Source of the DNA: Verpa conica | Taxonomy: Eukaryota; Ascomycota; Pezizomycetes; Pezizales; Morchellaceae | Direction: 5' to 3' | Assembly: GCA_033030425.1 (NCBI GenBank) | Contig: JAUFSD010000012.1 | Location: forward strand, 434,001-498,000 | DNA: 64,000 nucleotides | Part shown: positions 12,935-22,828 of the stretch, piece after piece | Layout of the letters: the number at the start of each line of letters is the position of its first letter | Position numbering within the stretch: the stretch's first letter is position 1 | Notes under the pieces: generated by a model | Databases searched by the model: none | The model's input: the letters and a program-made list of their open reading frames with translations, nothing else | What the model was told of the DNA's origin: nothing | Made by a program: the position numbers and the translations under genes

Positions 12935-15428
12935 CTACCCCATCAAAACCTTCAAAGTCTCCACTCCTACCGACAGTACCTCCGGATTCCTCGTCCCCCT
13001 TAGTGCCTCCTTCATTACAGACACCCCACCTGCTTCTTTAAAACGCCCCTCATAGCCCCCACCTCCACATACCAAGTTCCTTACACAAACAACTCCCCTG
13101 TGCCTCACCTCCTCATTATCCTCCCCAACCATTGCCAAAAGTATCTCCACACCCCTCTCTCTGCTCATAACCGCTTCACACGCCTTATCCCACTCTGTCA
13201 ACATCGCCAACGCACCCCCTGCCGCTCGTCGAGTTGCAAGATCTTCCGAGTCTGCTAGTGCGAGGATAATATGGAGTCTATTACCGGCAGATTTAGACCC
13301 ATCTGCGAATTTTGCGACCCCAGTGGGAGAGGCCATGAGATTACAGACTAACTCGACAGTAGCACGTTGAACCATTGTGTTAGATGAGAGCAGAGTCTCT
13401 TCGATTTTTTGCCATCCGACACGGATGATGAGGTCGCGGGTAGAATCATCGATTGAGGCGAGGTTTGTAAGGGCAAGAAGTGACTCAAAGACGGGGAGTA
13501 GGTTGGTTTGGGTGTCTGCGTTTTCGAGTAGTTCTAGAAGTGGGCGTACAGCTGATGCTACTGGGAGTTGTGACGAGAATACGTGCGATGGGTTTGTTGA
13601 TACAAGTACCCTGGCAAGAGCATGGGAGCATATTTGTTTAATCTGTCGGTCCTGGGCTGTATCACCTGTTACTGTGGAGTAGAATTGGAGGAGTAGTTTA
13701 ACGCCGCCCTGTTGTGCTATGAGACCACGATGTTTTTGGTGCTTGCTAAGTGAGAGAAGGATGTTGGTGACAATCGCGATAGCATTCGGTGAGATCTTTC
13801 TAGAACATATGACAAGGATGGGTACAATGCCAGCATCAAGAAGTATTTTGCAGCGGTTTGTTACAGCGGGGTCTTTATCGCCTGTGTCGGGCTCAGTCTT
13901 AGCTTTTGGGGTAGCATTGGCATAGTTTTTAAGTTGAGCGACCTTTTTCTGCTCTTCTGAAAGGGAGGGGAGGTAAGATGTAAGATTATTTACGACTGTT
14001 AAGCCGCCGAACATTACAGTTGGTTTGTTGGCGGTGTCTTTCAGTGTTTCTAGGAGTTTCGTGATGAAGGCTTTGTCTTTGCAGAGTGACTCCTTGACTG
14101 ATGCTTTGAGGGTTGCATATGCCAGTCCTTCTACTGATGAATATCGTGAGTCGGCGTCCTCTTTCAGTATCATGCTCTTGAATACCGCTGCTAGTTCGTC
14201 GATCCCCTTTGGCACGGTCCCGGGTTCTCCTACACCAAAGCGAACCTTTGCAAGAATTGTAGAAGCGATAGCTTTCCCTCCGCCTTCCTCACCCTTCGAC
14301 ACAGCCTCTAAGTATTCTTCACATTGCCCCGCCACAGCAGCCCGACAATTCTTATCCACACATGCTGCATTCACCATCTCCAAGGCCGCCCTCTCTACAT
14401 CTCCTGGTCGCCCCTGTAGACTTGGAACAAGCCCTTCTACAAACCCGTCAGTCATAAAAAGCTGCGCAGCTACATTCGGTACCAGCGGGAATATCGCAGC
14501 CGCAGCCGAAAAGGCAATCCGAAGGTCGTCGTCTGAGTCTTCTGTCAACCGAGAGAGCATAAACTTCCCCAGCATACTCGCTGCAACTGCTTCATCCGCC
14601 TCCACAAACTTTGCCGTTGCGAGCGTAGCATGAGAACGTAAATCCTCTGACGAACGTATATCCAGCATCTCCATCAACCTCTCCAACGCTTCCTGTCCCA
14701 CGAATGAATGCAGTTCATCTGCATGTGCTGCAAGTAACCTCGCAATTGACCTCACGGCCGCTAGTTGTTTATCCCTTTCCCGGAGCTTCAGGCGCTCTAG
14801 GAAAGCCTTAAAACACTCCCTCAAACATGATGTTTTCTTCTTCATTTCCTTCCAGGCTGCAGGATCGAGTAACACTATAATAAGCCCATCCACGGCACCC
14901 CCTCCGAGTCCCATAAAGGTATTCACCATCTCACTCGCTTTTCCAGGTAGCAATTCGGCCATATATTCCCTCCCACCTCTACTAGCTTTCAAGATCCCAC
15001 CCACCACCTCACCTCCTTCAGGTGATGGTATACTGTCTGTATGTGCAAAGAGCAACTCAAGACACTCTGTAGCTGTCGAAGGCTGCAAACTAAGATTTGG
15101 ATCCTTCAGGGCTCGTAACGCCTCTTTACCCGCATCAGACGAAGACTCGACAACGAGCTTCTGGCACAGTCTCGATACTGGGGGTACATTCTGGTCCTTT
15201 TGAAAGTCATAGAATGCACGAAGAACGGTTTCGTTACGGGGTGCTAAAGACAGAGCCTCACGTAAGGAGCGAACCGCGTCCTAGAGACCATAGGTTAGTA
15301 CTTAATACTTTATATTTTCTTCTTGTGGAGGTGGGAGAGCTTGCATCGTGACGACCGGCTTTGAGATATTCGAGAGATTGAGTGGCAAGCGAGGAGGCTC
15401 GGATTTCGTGCTCGGATTTCTGTGACAT
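12935..15428 (-). CDS. UCS-family myosin chaperone (UNC-45/Rng3/She4/CRO1-like)
   Basis: The protein is an armadillo-type helical repeat chaperone that binds myosin heads. Family members are needed for actomyosin function in cytokinesis and polarised growth (S. pombe Rng3, yeast She4, Podospora CRO1). Two exons (15428-15345 and 15280-12935) give about 809 aa. The N-terminus contains a TPR-like pair (KAGRHD joined to DAVRSLREALSLAPRNE), fitting the UNC-45 layout. The rest is repeats of short helices, including VPILVICSRKISPNAIAIVTN and a C-terminal UCS region with ATVELVCNLM and RGVVCVRNLVCGG. The start at 15428 gives the TPR pair only if the intron 15281-15344 uses a GC donor (GCAAGC). No GT donor in the right phase is available. 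The next gene on the same strand is the kinase-ankyrin gene. Confidence 0.85.
15281..15344 (-). other. probable GC-AG intron in the UCS gene
   Basis: Joining the exons at donor GCAAGC (15344 downward) and acceptor CTCTAG (ending at 15281) restores a continuous TPR helix in phase 0. A TACTAAC branch motif lies about 15 nt before the acceptor. The two GT alternatives nearby either break the frame or leave a 28-nt intron, which is too short. GC-AG introns are a known minor class in fungi. Confidence 0.7.
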
Positions 15429-15821
15429 GATATGTAGATGAGGCTGTAGAAGCTTAGGCGTCAGAGGCTCAAGTGGGGTTGCTGGTATCCCTCCGGCTTA
15501 CCAGCGATAAGTCCTAGTAAGCCGGTTGGCATTTCCCTAATAATTGAAAAATCCACAGTCGATATATGACTCTTAGACTCCATAAGTAATAAGTACATGT
15601 ATATATTAATATCCAACCCACACATACACATATAATTATAACAAACTTTGCCACAAACATGACCAACATTTACGCTCCAATAAAGTACATAAATTAATAG
15701 AAAAAATAGAAAATTAAAAACGCCTAAACCAATCCCCAACAATTAACCATCCATAAACTCCTCCATGACAATAAGAAAAAAAATATAAAAATGAAAATAT
15801 AAATATTATATAGTATCCCCT
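15429..15821. other. intergenic region
   Basis: This AT-rich spacer lies between the UCS gene start and the kinase-ankyrin stop codon, both on the minus strand. It should hold the UCS promoter and the kinase 3' UTR. A TACATGTA palindrome is at 15594-15601. There is no supported coding sequence. Confidence 0.5.
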
Positions 15822-18800
15822 CTAAATCAATGGCAAACTCCAGCGCGATGACTCCTGTCTATGAAAAATCCAAACACGAATCTTGCTCATACCTAGACCT
15901 TCCCTCAACATCTCCGTAATTTCCTTGCTTCCGTCTTTGATAGCTAGGTCGAGTGGTGTCTGACCTTTTCTATCCCTAACCTTCAGCTGTGCTCCACCAG
16001 AAACAAGTGTTTTAACTACATCTATAAGTTTTTCCTTAACTGCTATGTGTAGTGCTGTCCGTCCATCGTGTGGAGTCTTTACTGTGGTATCCGCCCCCTT
16101 CTTCAATAGCAACTCTACCACATCTCTTTGCCCTCTGTAGGCTGCCTCATGAAGTGATGTCCATCCATCTGAAGTTTTTGCCGCAATGTCTGCCCCGTTC
16201 TCTAGTAGCAACTTCACCATACCTTTGTGTCCCGTGTGAGCTGCCTCATGAAGTGGTGTCCATTTATCTAAAGTCATTGCTGCAACGTCTACCCCATTCC
16301 CCAGCAGCAACTTTGCCACATTCTCATATCCTCTAAAGGCCGCGACGTGTAGTGGCGTGTACCCGTTTGAAGTCTTCACCGCAACGTTTGCCCCGGAGTC
16401 CAGTAGAAACTTTGCCACATCTCTGTGCCCTTTGAATGCCGCTAGGTGTAGTGGTGTGTATCCGTCCTTCCTTTTTCCATCGATTTTAGCTCCGTTCGCT
16501 AACAACAGCCCCATAATATTCTGATGGCCCCTCGCGGCAGCTATGAGGAGTGCTGTCGTTCCGTCTTTGGTCTTTGCTGCTGCGTCTACTCCATTCTCCA
16601 ATAGCAAACTCACCATAGAACTATCGCCCCTCCTAGCGGCAGTGTGTAGCGCTATCCACCCTTCCGCTCCGTTTTCAAGCAGTAGCTTTACCATATCGGC
16701 GTGTCCTCGACGGGCCGCAGTGTGTAATGCTGTCAATTCACCCCTTCCATTCTTTGCTGCAATGTCGGCTCCGCTCTCAAGAAGTAGCTTTGTCATGCCA
16801 ACATGTCCCTGGTGAGTAGCAATGTATAAAGGTGTCCATCCTGCGTCGGATTTTGCTGCAATATCTGCACCGTTCTCGAGGAGCAGCTTCGCCATACTAA
16901 TATGACCCTCCTGTGCGGCTAGGTGTAGTGCTGTCGTTTTGTCTCTTTTATTTGCTATGACGTCTGCGCCATTGTTGAGAAGTAGCTTTGCCATGCTGGC
17001 ATGCCCCTGGCGGGCAGCAACATATAGTGCTGTCCATCCCGCATCGGATTTCGCTGCAATGTCTGCTCCATTCTCAAGCAACAGCTTCGCCATATTGTCG
17101 TGGCCCTCCTGGGCAGCTAGGAATAGTGGCGTTGCTCTATCATTCGTCTTTGTATCAACATCTGCACCACTTCCGAGAAATAGCTTTACTATATCAATGT
17201 GCCCTCGATGAGCTGCGTCGTGTAATGCCGTCCATCCCACATCCGATTTTTCTGCAATGTTTGCCCCACTCCCCAGTAGCAACTTTGCCATGCCGACATG
17301 CCCTCGGTGAGCCGCAACGTACAATGCTGTCCACCCCCCATCGGATTTTGCTGAAATGTCAGCTCCACTCTCTAGGAGTATTTTTGCCATGGCAGCGTCT
17401 CCCCGACGGGCAGCAATGTATAGTGCTGACCATCCTTCACGAGATTTTGCTGCAACATCTGCTCCGTTCTCGAGAAGTAGCTTTGCCATACTAATATGAC
17501 CCTCCTGCGCGGCTAGGTATAGTGCTGTCGTTTTATCCTTTGACTTTGATGCAACGTCTGCTCCGTTCTTAAGAAGTAGCTTTACCATACTAGAGTGTCC
17601 CTGGCGGGCAGCAACATATAATGCTGTCCATCCCACATCGGACTTTGCTGCAATGTCTGCTCCGTTCTCGAGTAACAGCTCCGCCATATTGATATAACCC
17701 TTTTGGGCGGCTAGGTATAGTGGTGTTGCTCTATCGTCTGTCTTTGCAGTAATGTCTGCGCCGTTATCAAGGAGTATCTTTGCAATTTCGGTATAACCTT
17801 GGTGGGCCGCGTCGTGTAATGCTGTCAATCCTCCATCGAATTTTGCTGTAGGGTCCGCTCTATTCTCCAGAAGTAGAATTGCCATTTCAGCTTGTCCTCG
17901 ACGGGTCGCAGTGTGTAACATTGACAATCCTCCATCAGGCTTTGCTGCAGTGTCTGCCCCATTCTCAAGCAAAAACTTCGCCATGGCAATATGGCCCTGT
18001 TGAACGGCTAGGTAGAGTGCTGTCGTTCTGTCGTTCGTCTTTACCGCAATGTTTGCTCCACCATCTAAAAGTAGCTTTGCTACGGCAACGTGCCCCCGGT
18101 ACGCTGCAAGGTGGAATGGTGTTCTCCCATCTCTACTGAGAGTTGCTGAGATGTCTGCCCCTTTCCGAAGCAGCAGTCTTGACATATCAACTCCTCCCAT
18201 AAGAGTTGCTACATGCAGAGCTGTGTATCCGTCTTCCTCCCTTGCCATGACATTTGCCCCGTTCTCTAGAAGCGCATAAACCAGGTTTAAGTCGCCCTTC
18301 TCAACCGCTAGACGTAGTATTTTACTCCATTCACTTGGAGACATCCTATTTCCTAATGCCAGATTCACAAAGCTTTCTCCTCCTAGCAGAATCGCTTGGA
18401 CTAGCGGCATGGGACCTTCAGGCCAAGGATTTCTAGCAGCTTCGTACTCCTTAAAAATCATCGGTACGAAAGTTGTATTCTGTTGCAGGTCATGCAGAAC
18501 CTTCATACAGAGAGCAGCATTTTCGGACTCTAGCCACTTGTCTTTGAGCGCTTGTTCCGCAGTCAATCGCTTCCTCGGGCGTGGAGCCATCAGCCTGGAG
18601 ATAAAATCAATTGCTGTAGAAGTTGTTTTCCTCGCAGTCAACTTCGATGTCGGGAATGGAACTCGGCCTTGGACGTAGTCACCGAGTGCTGTCATGTTTG
18701 TGAATGGTGTTTCTTTGGTCATGATAACGTGCATTAGACACCCGAGGGACCAGATGTCAACAGCGTTTGTGTATACTGATGTACCCGAGTCGAGAAAGTC

Positions 18801-19568
18801 GTCCAAAATTTCTGGTGCAGTGTATTTGAAGGTCCCCACTTCAGAACGTAACTCTGTACCATTCCTTTCTTGCTTGGAAATGCCAAAATCTCCGATTTTA
18901 ACAACAAAGGGAACCCGTGATACAATAAGAACATTCTATACAATATTTTTAATTAGCCTTCATGACCAGACTAATATCGGCAAATAGAGACTAACCTCTG
19001 GCTTTAGATCGCGATGGCAAAAGTCATTACTATGCATAATCCTCAACCCTTCGAGTAACTGCATTATGACAGCCTTCGCCTCGTTTTCGGTGATATATTC
19101 ACCCTCGAGAATAAGGCTAGCCAGATTACCGCACTCAACGTACTCCATAGCAAAGTAGATATTTTCTTCGTTTTCAAACCACCCGAAAAATTCCACAAAG
19201 TGCTGAGGATGCTAGACATAAAAACAAATTTATCAGTACTATAGAATACTAGAATTAGAGGTATAAAATAAAGTTTTATTTACCGCTTTCAAGAAAGTTA
19301 AAGCAAGCAACTCCCGAGAGTTTAACAACATATTCGTCTTTGGGATTTGTTTTACAGCCCTGACCCCACCCTTCTGTTCCCTTTCCTGCCATACTATTCC
19401 AAAAGCACCTCTACCGAGAATTCGTACCTTGGTCCATGTCTGGGTACTTGATCCAATAGTATGTTTGCAGTAGCCCTGGATACTTGATCCGATGGTAGGT
19501 TTGCAGTAGCCTTGAAAAAATTCAGTGCTGAGCCTATATTTTTCGAACTGGCTCAGTGTATTAGACAT
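15822..19568 (-). CDS. serine/threonine protein kinase fused to a long ankyrin-repeat array
   Basis: Three exons (19568-19284, 19211-18996, 18935-15822) join in phase 0 to about 1204 aa. The kinase domain (about residues 46-300) has all expected catalytic elements: the GRGAFG glycine loop (53-58), AVK with Lys73, a candidate alpha-C Glu86, HRDLKPEN (Asp163) and DFG (Asp183). The activation segment ends in YTAPE, followed by DIWSLGCLM. It therefore looks catalytically competent. After a short linker come about 25 ankyrin repeats, residues 371-1180, most of 33 aa with a G-TALH-AA-GH-MAKLLLENGADIAAKS pattern. A 24-residue tail follows. Metazoan DAPK also joins kinase and ankyrin, but nothing else DAPK-specific (calmodulin segment, ROC, death domain) is seen. 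Such fusions in filamentous fungi are often lineage-specific and sometimes NLR-related, but no NACHT or NB-ARC is present here. The substrate is unknown. Confidence 0.9.
15897..18326 (-). repeat. coding ankyrin tandem-repeat array (about 25 units of 99 bp)
   Basis: Twenty-five consecutive units were counted in the translation, 33 aa each except unit 1 (31), units 2, 16 and 23 (34), unit 17 (26) and the truncated last unit. Units 7-12 (17142-17735) and 13-18 (16566-17141) align one-for-one and form a roughly 594-bp higher-order duplication. The DNA is repetitive enough that assembly collapse or expansion is a real risk. Confidence 0.9.
19442..19513 (-). repeat. 36-bp tandem duplication near the kinase N-terminus
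   Basis: Two adjacent 36-bp units (19442-19477 and 19478-19513) encode the near-duplicate peptides GYCKPTIGSSIQ and GYCKHTIGSSTQ just before the kinase glycine loop. A handful of substitutions separate the copies. They keep the frame and fall outside the conserved kinase fold. Confidence 0.85.
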
Positions 19569-21413
19569 CTTATTTTGTGAGTGAGTCGCTTGTCAACGAG
19601 GAATTTTGTACGCTGCCCTGAGGCTTTAAGTGCCCCGCAAGTCAAATATCTTTCTGTGTTGTTGGTAGCCTGGTACCTAGCCTCAGCCTCAAACATTACA
19701 GATCGCTTCGCCAGCCAATAGACAGATGACTACATTACACTGCCATGCACCCGCATAACGAGCCCTGCCTGGCCGTCTGCCTCACCTTAATGATCAGACT
19801 CGATAGACTATAGCAGTCCAGTAACCCTAAATGAAGTAATTTTGACCAAGAACGTACTCCCGATTCCTAAGACCCAGACAGAATAAAGTCAAATAGGCCA
19901 TATTGAGTAAATTGAAGCTGGCAGTAGCCTAGTACAAGCGTACAAGAGGGGTGAAGTTAGGACGGCCAGGGCGCCGGCGATGGCGGCTTTACGGCTTAAC
20001 TACTGCGGCTTGGATGTTTCAACTTCCCGTGTGCTTGTATCCTCCGTATCATGACGTTGTAAAATAAAGTGCGGAAACACGTAGAAATACTTTTTGGGCT
20101 GTGCTAAAACTCAATCCTTCGTCACCCATGCGCTCCCCTCCGCTTAAGGAAATTAGGCGCCAGCAGAAGATTACATCCCGATACTGATACTAGAAGGCGC
20201 GTGTATCACAAGGGAGGTTTGGGGGGGCATAAAGATACATGTAATAAAGTAAACTAGGTAGCCATCAGGTAGGGTTAGTAGTCTACAGAGTGCCCTAAAG
20301 AATTCCTATCGAGCAATCCTACAACACAACATGTCACTTATCTGACACCCCGGGACAAAAAAAGAAGCTTCCACCGGAATTGTAGTCACATGTGGACTCT
20401 GGAATGTCGGCTATAGCATACCTGATCTCCCGTCTCAAATGCGCGTATAAACGAATATAAAAATGTGCTTTAACAACTTGAGCTGAAATCATGTACTATT
20501 CCGATAGCTCTGAATGAGGTCGCAGCCTTCTATAACCAAAGCCCCTCCAATTACTCATATATGCAAGCCAAGACCCCCGGAACGCCTAAAGTGCTAAAGT
20601 GCTAAAGTGCCACTTCCCCAGGATGGCATTTTAACAAGGCTCTTCCTCTTTATGTTCCATCAGATACCCCACAATAATGAGTCGAGGAACCAATCTTCAT
20701 GCTAAAAAAAGTAGTACGATTACAAGAGAAATTATTGGGAGAAAACCCCACTAGAACACCCAACATAGCCTCTGCTTTAGACCTTAGAAATATCTTTTAC
20801 AAATATTAAGCGGGTTACATGTAGCCTTGTTTTGCCAGCTAATACTAACCCTTCGGAAGATACCGCTTCTCTCCGGCCGCAGTCAAAAACAGTATATTTC
20901 TATCCGTGGTCATAAACCAAGCCCAAGCGTGCACTTCATGAGTTAAACAATAAACAAAAAAAAGCAGAATATAAACCCAAGTCTATTATGTTCCCTACGA
21001 GTGATATACCATGACTACTAGGTAGTAATCTCGCCGCCAGACCTAACTAGTTAGATCGAGATTTGAGGGCTACTGTGCAGCAAGGATAGTCATACCTAAT
21101 ACCAATTGCCCAATACACTAATATGTATATAGTCATAACCTTCCCCACATCCAATCATTTTGACACGTTAAATTCAAAAACCTAGTGTTCAGTGCTGACA
21201 TAAAACTCCATTTTATAATCCTTACTCCCAATTCTCCATAATATAATCTTTTTAAGCGTTAAACATTTACTCCATAGGCCCATCCATCACCACCACAAAT
21301 ATCCCGTAAATAAACACCGACCCAACGACCCGTATACAGAAACATATAATACAAAGCCTGCTCTTAGAATATAGAGATTTTAGATTTTATGCTCCCATAA
21401 ACATGAAAATCAA
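19569..21413. other. 1.8-kb intergenic region
   Basis: The left end should contain the kinase-ankyrin promoter, and the right end the 3' UTR of the unrecognised gene at 21414. A small tandem repeat of CTAAAGTG units lies near 20587-20612. TACATGTA palindromes are at 20236-20243 and 20816-20823. No open frame of note is present. Confidence 0.45.
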
Positions 21414-22828
21414 TCACACATCTCTTGCCTCGCCCACGAATCCCAAATTCGCAGCTTCATTAATCTCTTTAACGAGTTCCCTCTCGCTATTAGGCATTAA
21501 AATAATCATTGTCGGTATCTCTGGTAAGTCTTTCTCTTTCCTTACCTGTGTTGGTGTTTGACTCCTAATAGGTGCTTGTGTTCTACTGATCCTTGCTATT
21601 GGTGTTGGTGCTCTTTCATGCGGTAATGACTGTGACGATTCAAAATAAACTTGTTGAGGTGACACTGGTGCTGGTGGTAGTGGTGGTTCAAAATACCCTT
21701 GTTGCTCAGCAACGGATGAAGCCCGTGTAGACGGAAGCGTCTCTGGGAGGGGAACAGCGGATGGATTAATATCCTGATGCATGGGAGATCTCGAGTTCTA
21801 GGATAGGTTAGTAACTAGTTCTGTCAGGAGCGCCATAAGACTGGCGGACTAACTATATAATCGTCTGTGCTAAGTCCCCGCTGCACGGCCAACCTTCGAG
21901 CTGCTTCCCGTTTCTTTTCAACCTCTGCTTCCTCGAGTGCCCTCGCCTCTTCCTCCTCTCTCCTTAGCACCTCATCATCAACCGGTCCATGTCGTCCAAG
22001 CCCAATAGTCCTATCTATGCCTTCATCATCAGCATGGTTTCGCTCCCTTCGTGCCAGGACAAGAAACCCATCATCTTCCCCGTCAGAACCCCGTAGGAAG
22101 ACGTCGTCTCCTATTGGAATTGCATCGTCATCATCTTCACTGGGCCACAGGTCTCCCCTACTCCGCATACTCCCACCTACAGAATCACCAGAGCTGTTTG
22201 TAGCGCTACGTTTCCGTCTCATTCCCGTGCCCCTAGTACCTTGCTCATCCTCTGCCTCATCTTCATGAACTACAGATAATCCAGTTCCACGCTGTGGGTG
22301 TTCTTGAAGGTTTGCAGCAGAGGGCTTGTACCGCAGGCCCTTCCCTCTAAATGGCGCCCATCTTGCCAAAAACCCAAACATTGATGTCTGTGGTATAACA
22401 GTTGGATCTTGATCATGGCCTAGAATGGATTTCCGTTTGCCTACGGACCCACTCCCAGATCCGCCAGCTACAGTGCTACTTGATGAAGCCCCATAATACA
22501 TTCTATTTGAACTCCCCGCATAGCCTCCAGACTCCCCGCCAGCAAGGAGTCTGTCGAGCTCATCGTTACCCCACGCGAGGAATCCACCAGTGGAGGAGCT
22601 TCCATGTTCATCGTCGTCATAATCGTAAAAACCAAATGGATACTCACTATGGTCCCTGCGGTGGTTGCGGTCATGGTGGAGAGTGCAACATGAAGTGAGG
22701 GAGATGAGACAAGGGTCGAGATACGACTTTGTGAATGTGAAGCATGAAGTACGAGCGTTGTCGGAGGCAGATTCGAGGGAAGTGGAGATACGATTGAGGG
22801 ATTGACGGATGCGGGGGTCGGTGCGCAT
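21414..22828 (-). CDS. conserved-looking hypothetical protein, acidic and low-complexity
   Basis: I do not recognise this protein. Two exons (22828-21842 and 21797-21414) give about 456 aa. The intervening 44-nt intron has a weak donor (GTCTTA), but a clear CTAAC branch site and CCTAG acceptor. Residues 1-55 look structured and cysteine-containing (LNRISTSLESASDNA, then SYLDPCLISLTSCC). The middle is rich in Gly, Ser, Asp and Glu, with a basic RRKRSATNSSGDS patch. A charged coiled-coil-like stretch follows (EVLRREEEEARALEEAEVEK). The C-terminal exon is Pro/Gln-rich and then ends in a short ordered motif (MIILMPNSERELVKEINEAA). No signal peptide or membrane segment is evident. A short helical N-terminus and an ordered C-terminus around a disordered middle would fit an adaptor or regulatory protein, but this is a guess. 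Confidence 0.75.

Noticed and set aside
15897..18326. Regularly spaced repeats, considered as a CRISPR-like or satellite array, and the antisense open frames over it
   Set aside because: The 99-bp period matches ankyrin units in the coding strand. The antisense frames are shadows of that repeat.
15822..19568. Orthologue of animal death-associated protein kinase
   Set aside because: Only the kinase plus ankyrin order is shared. Calmodulin-binding, ROC and death domains are absent, so independent fusion is more likely.
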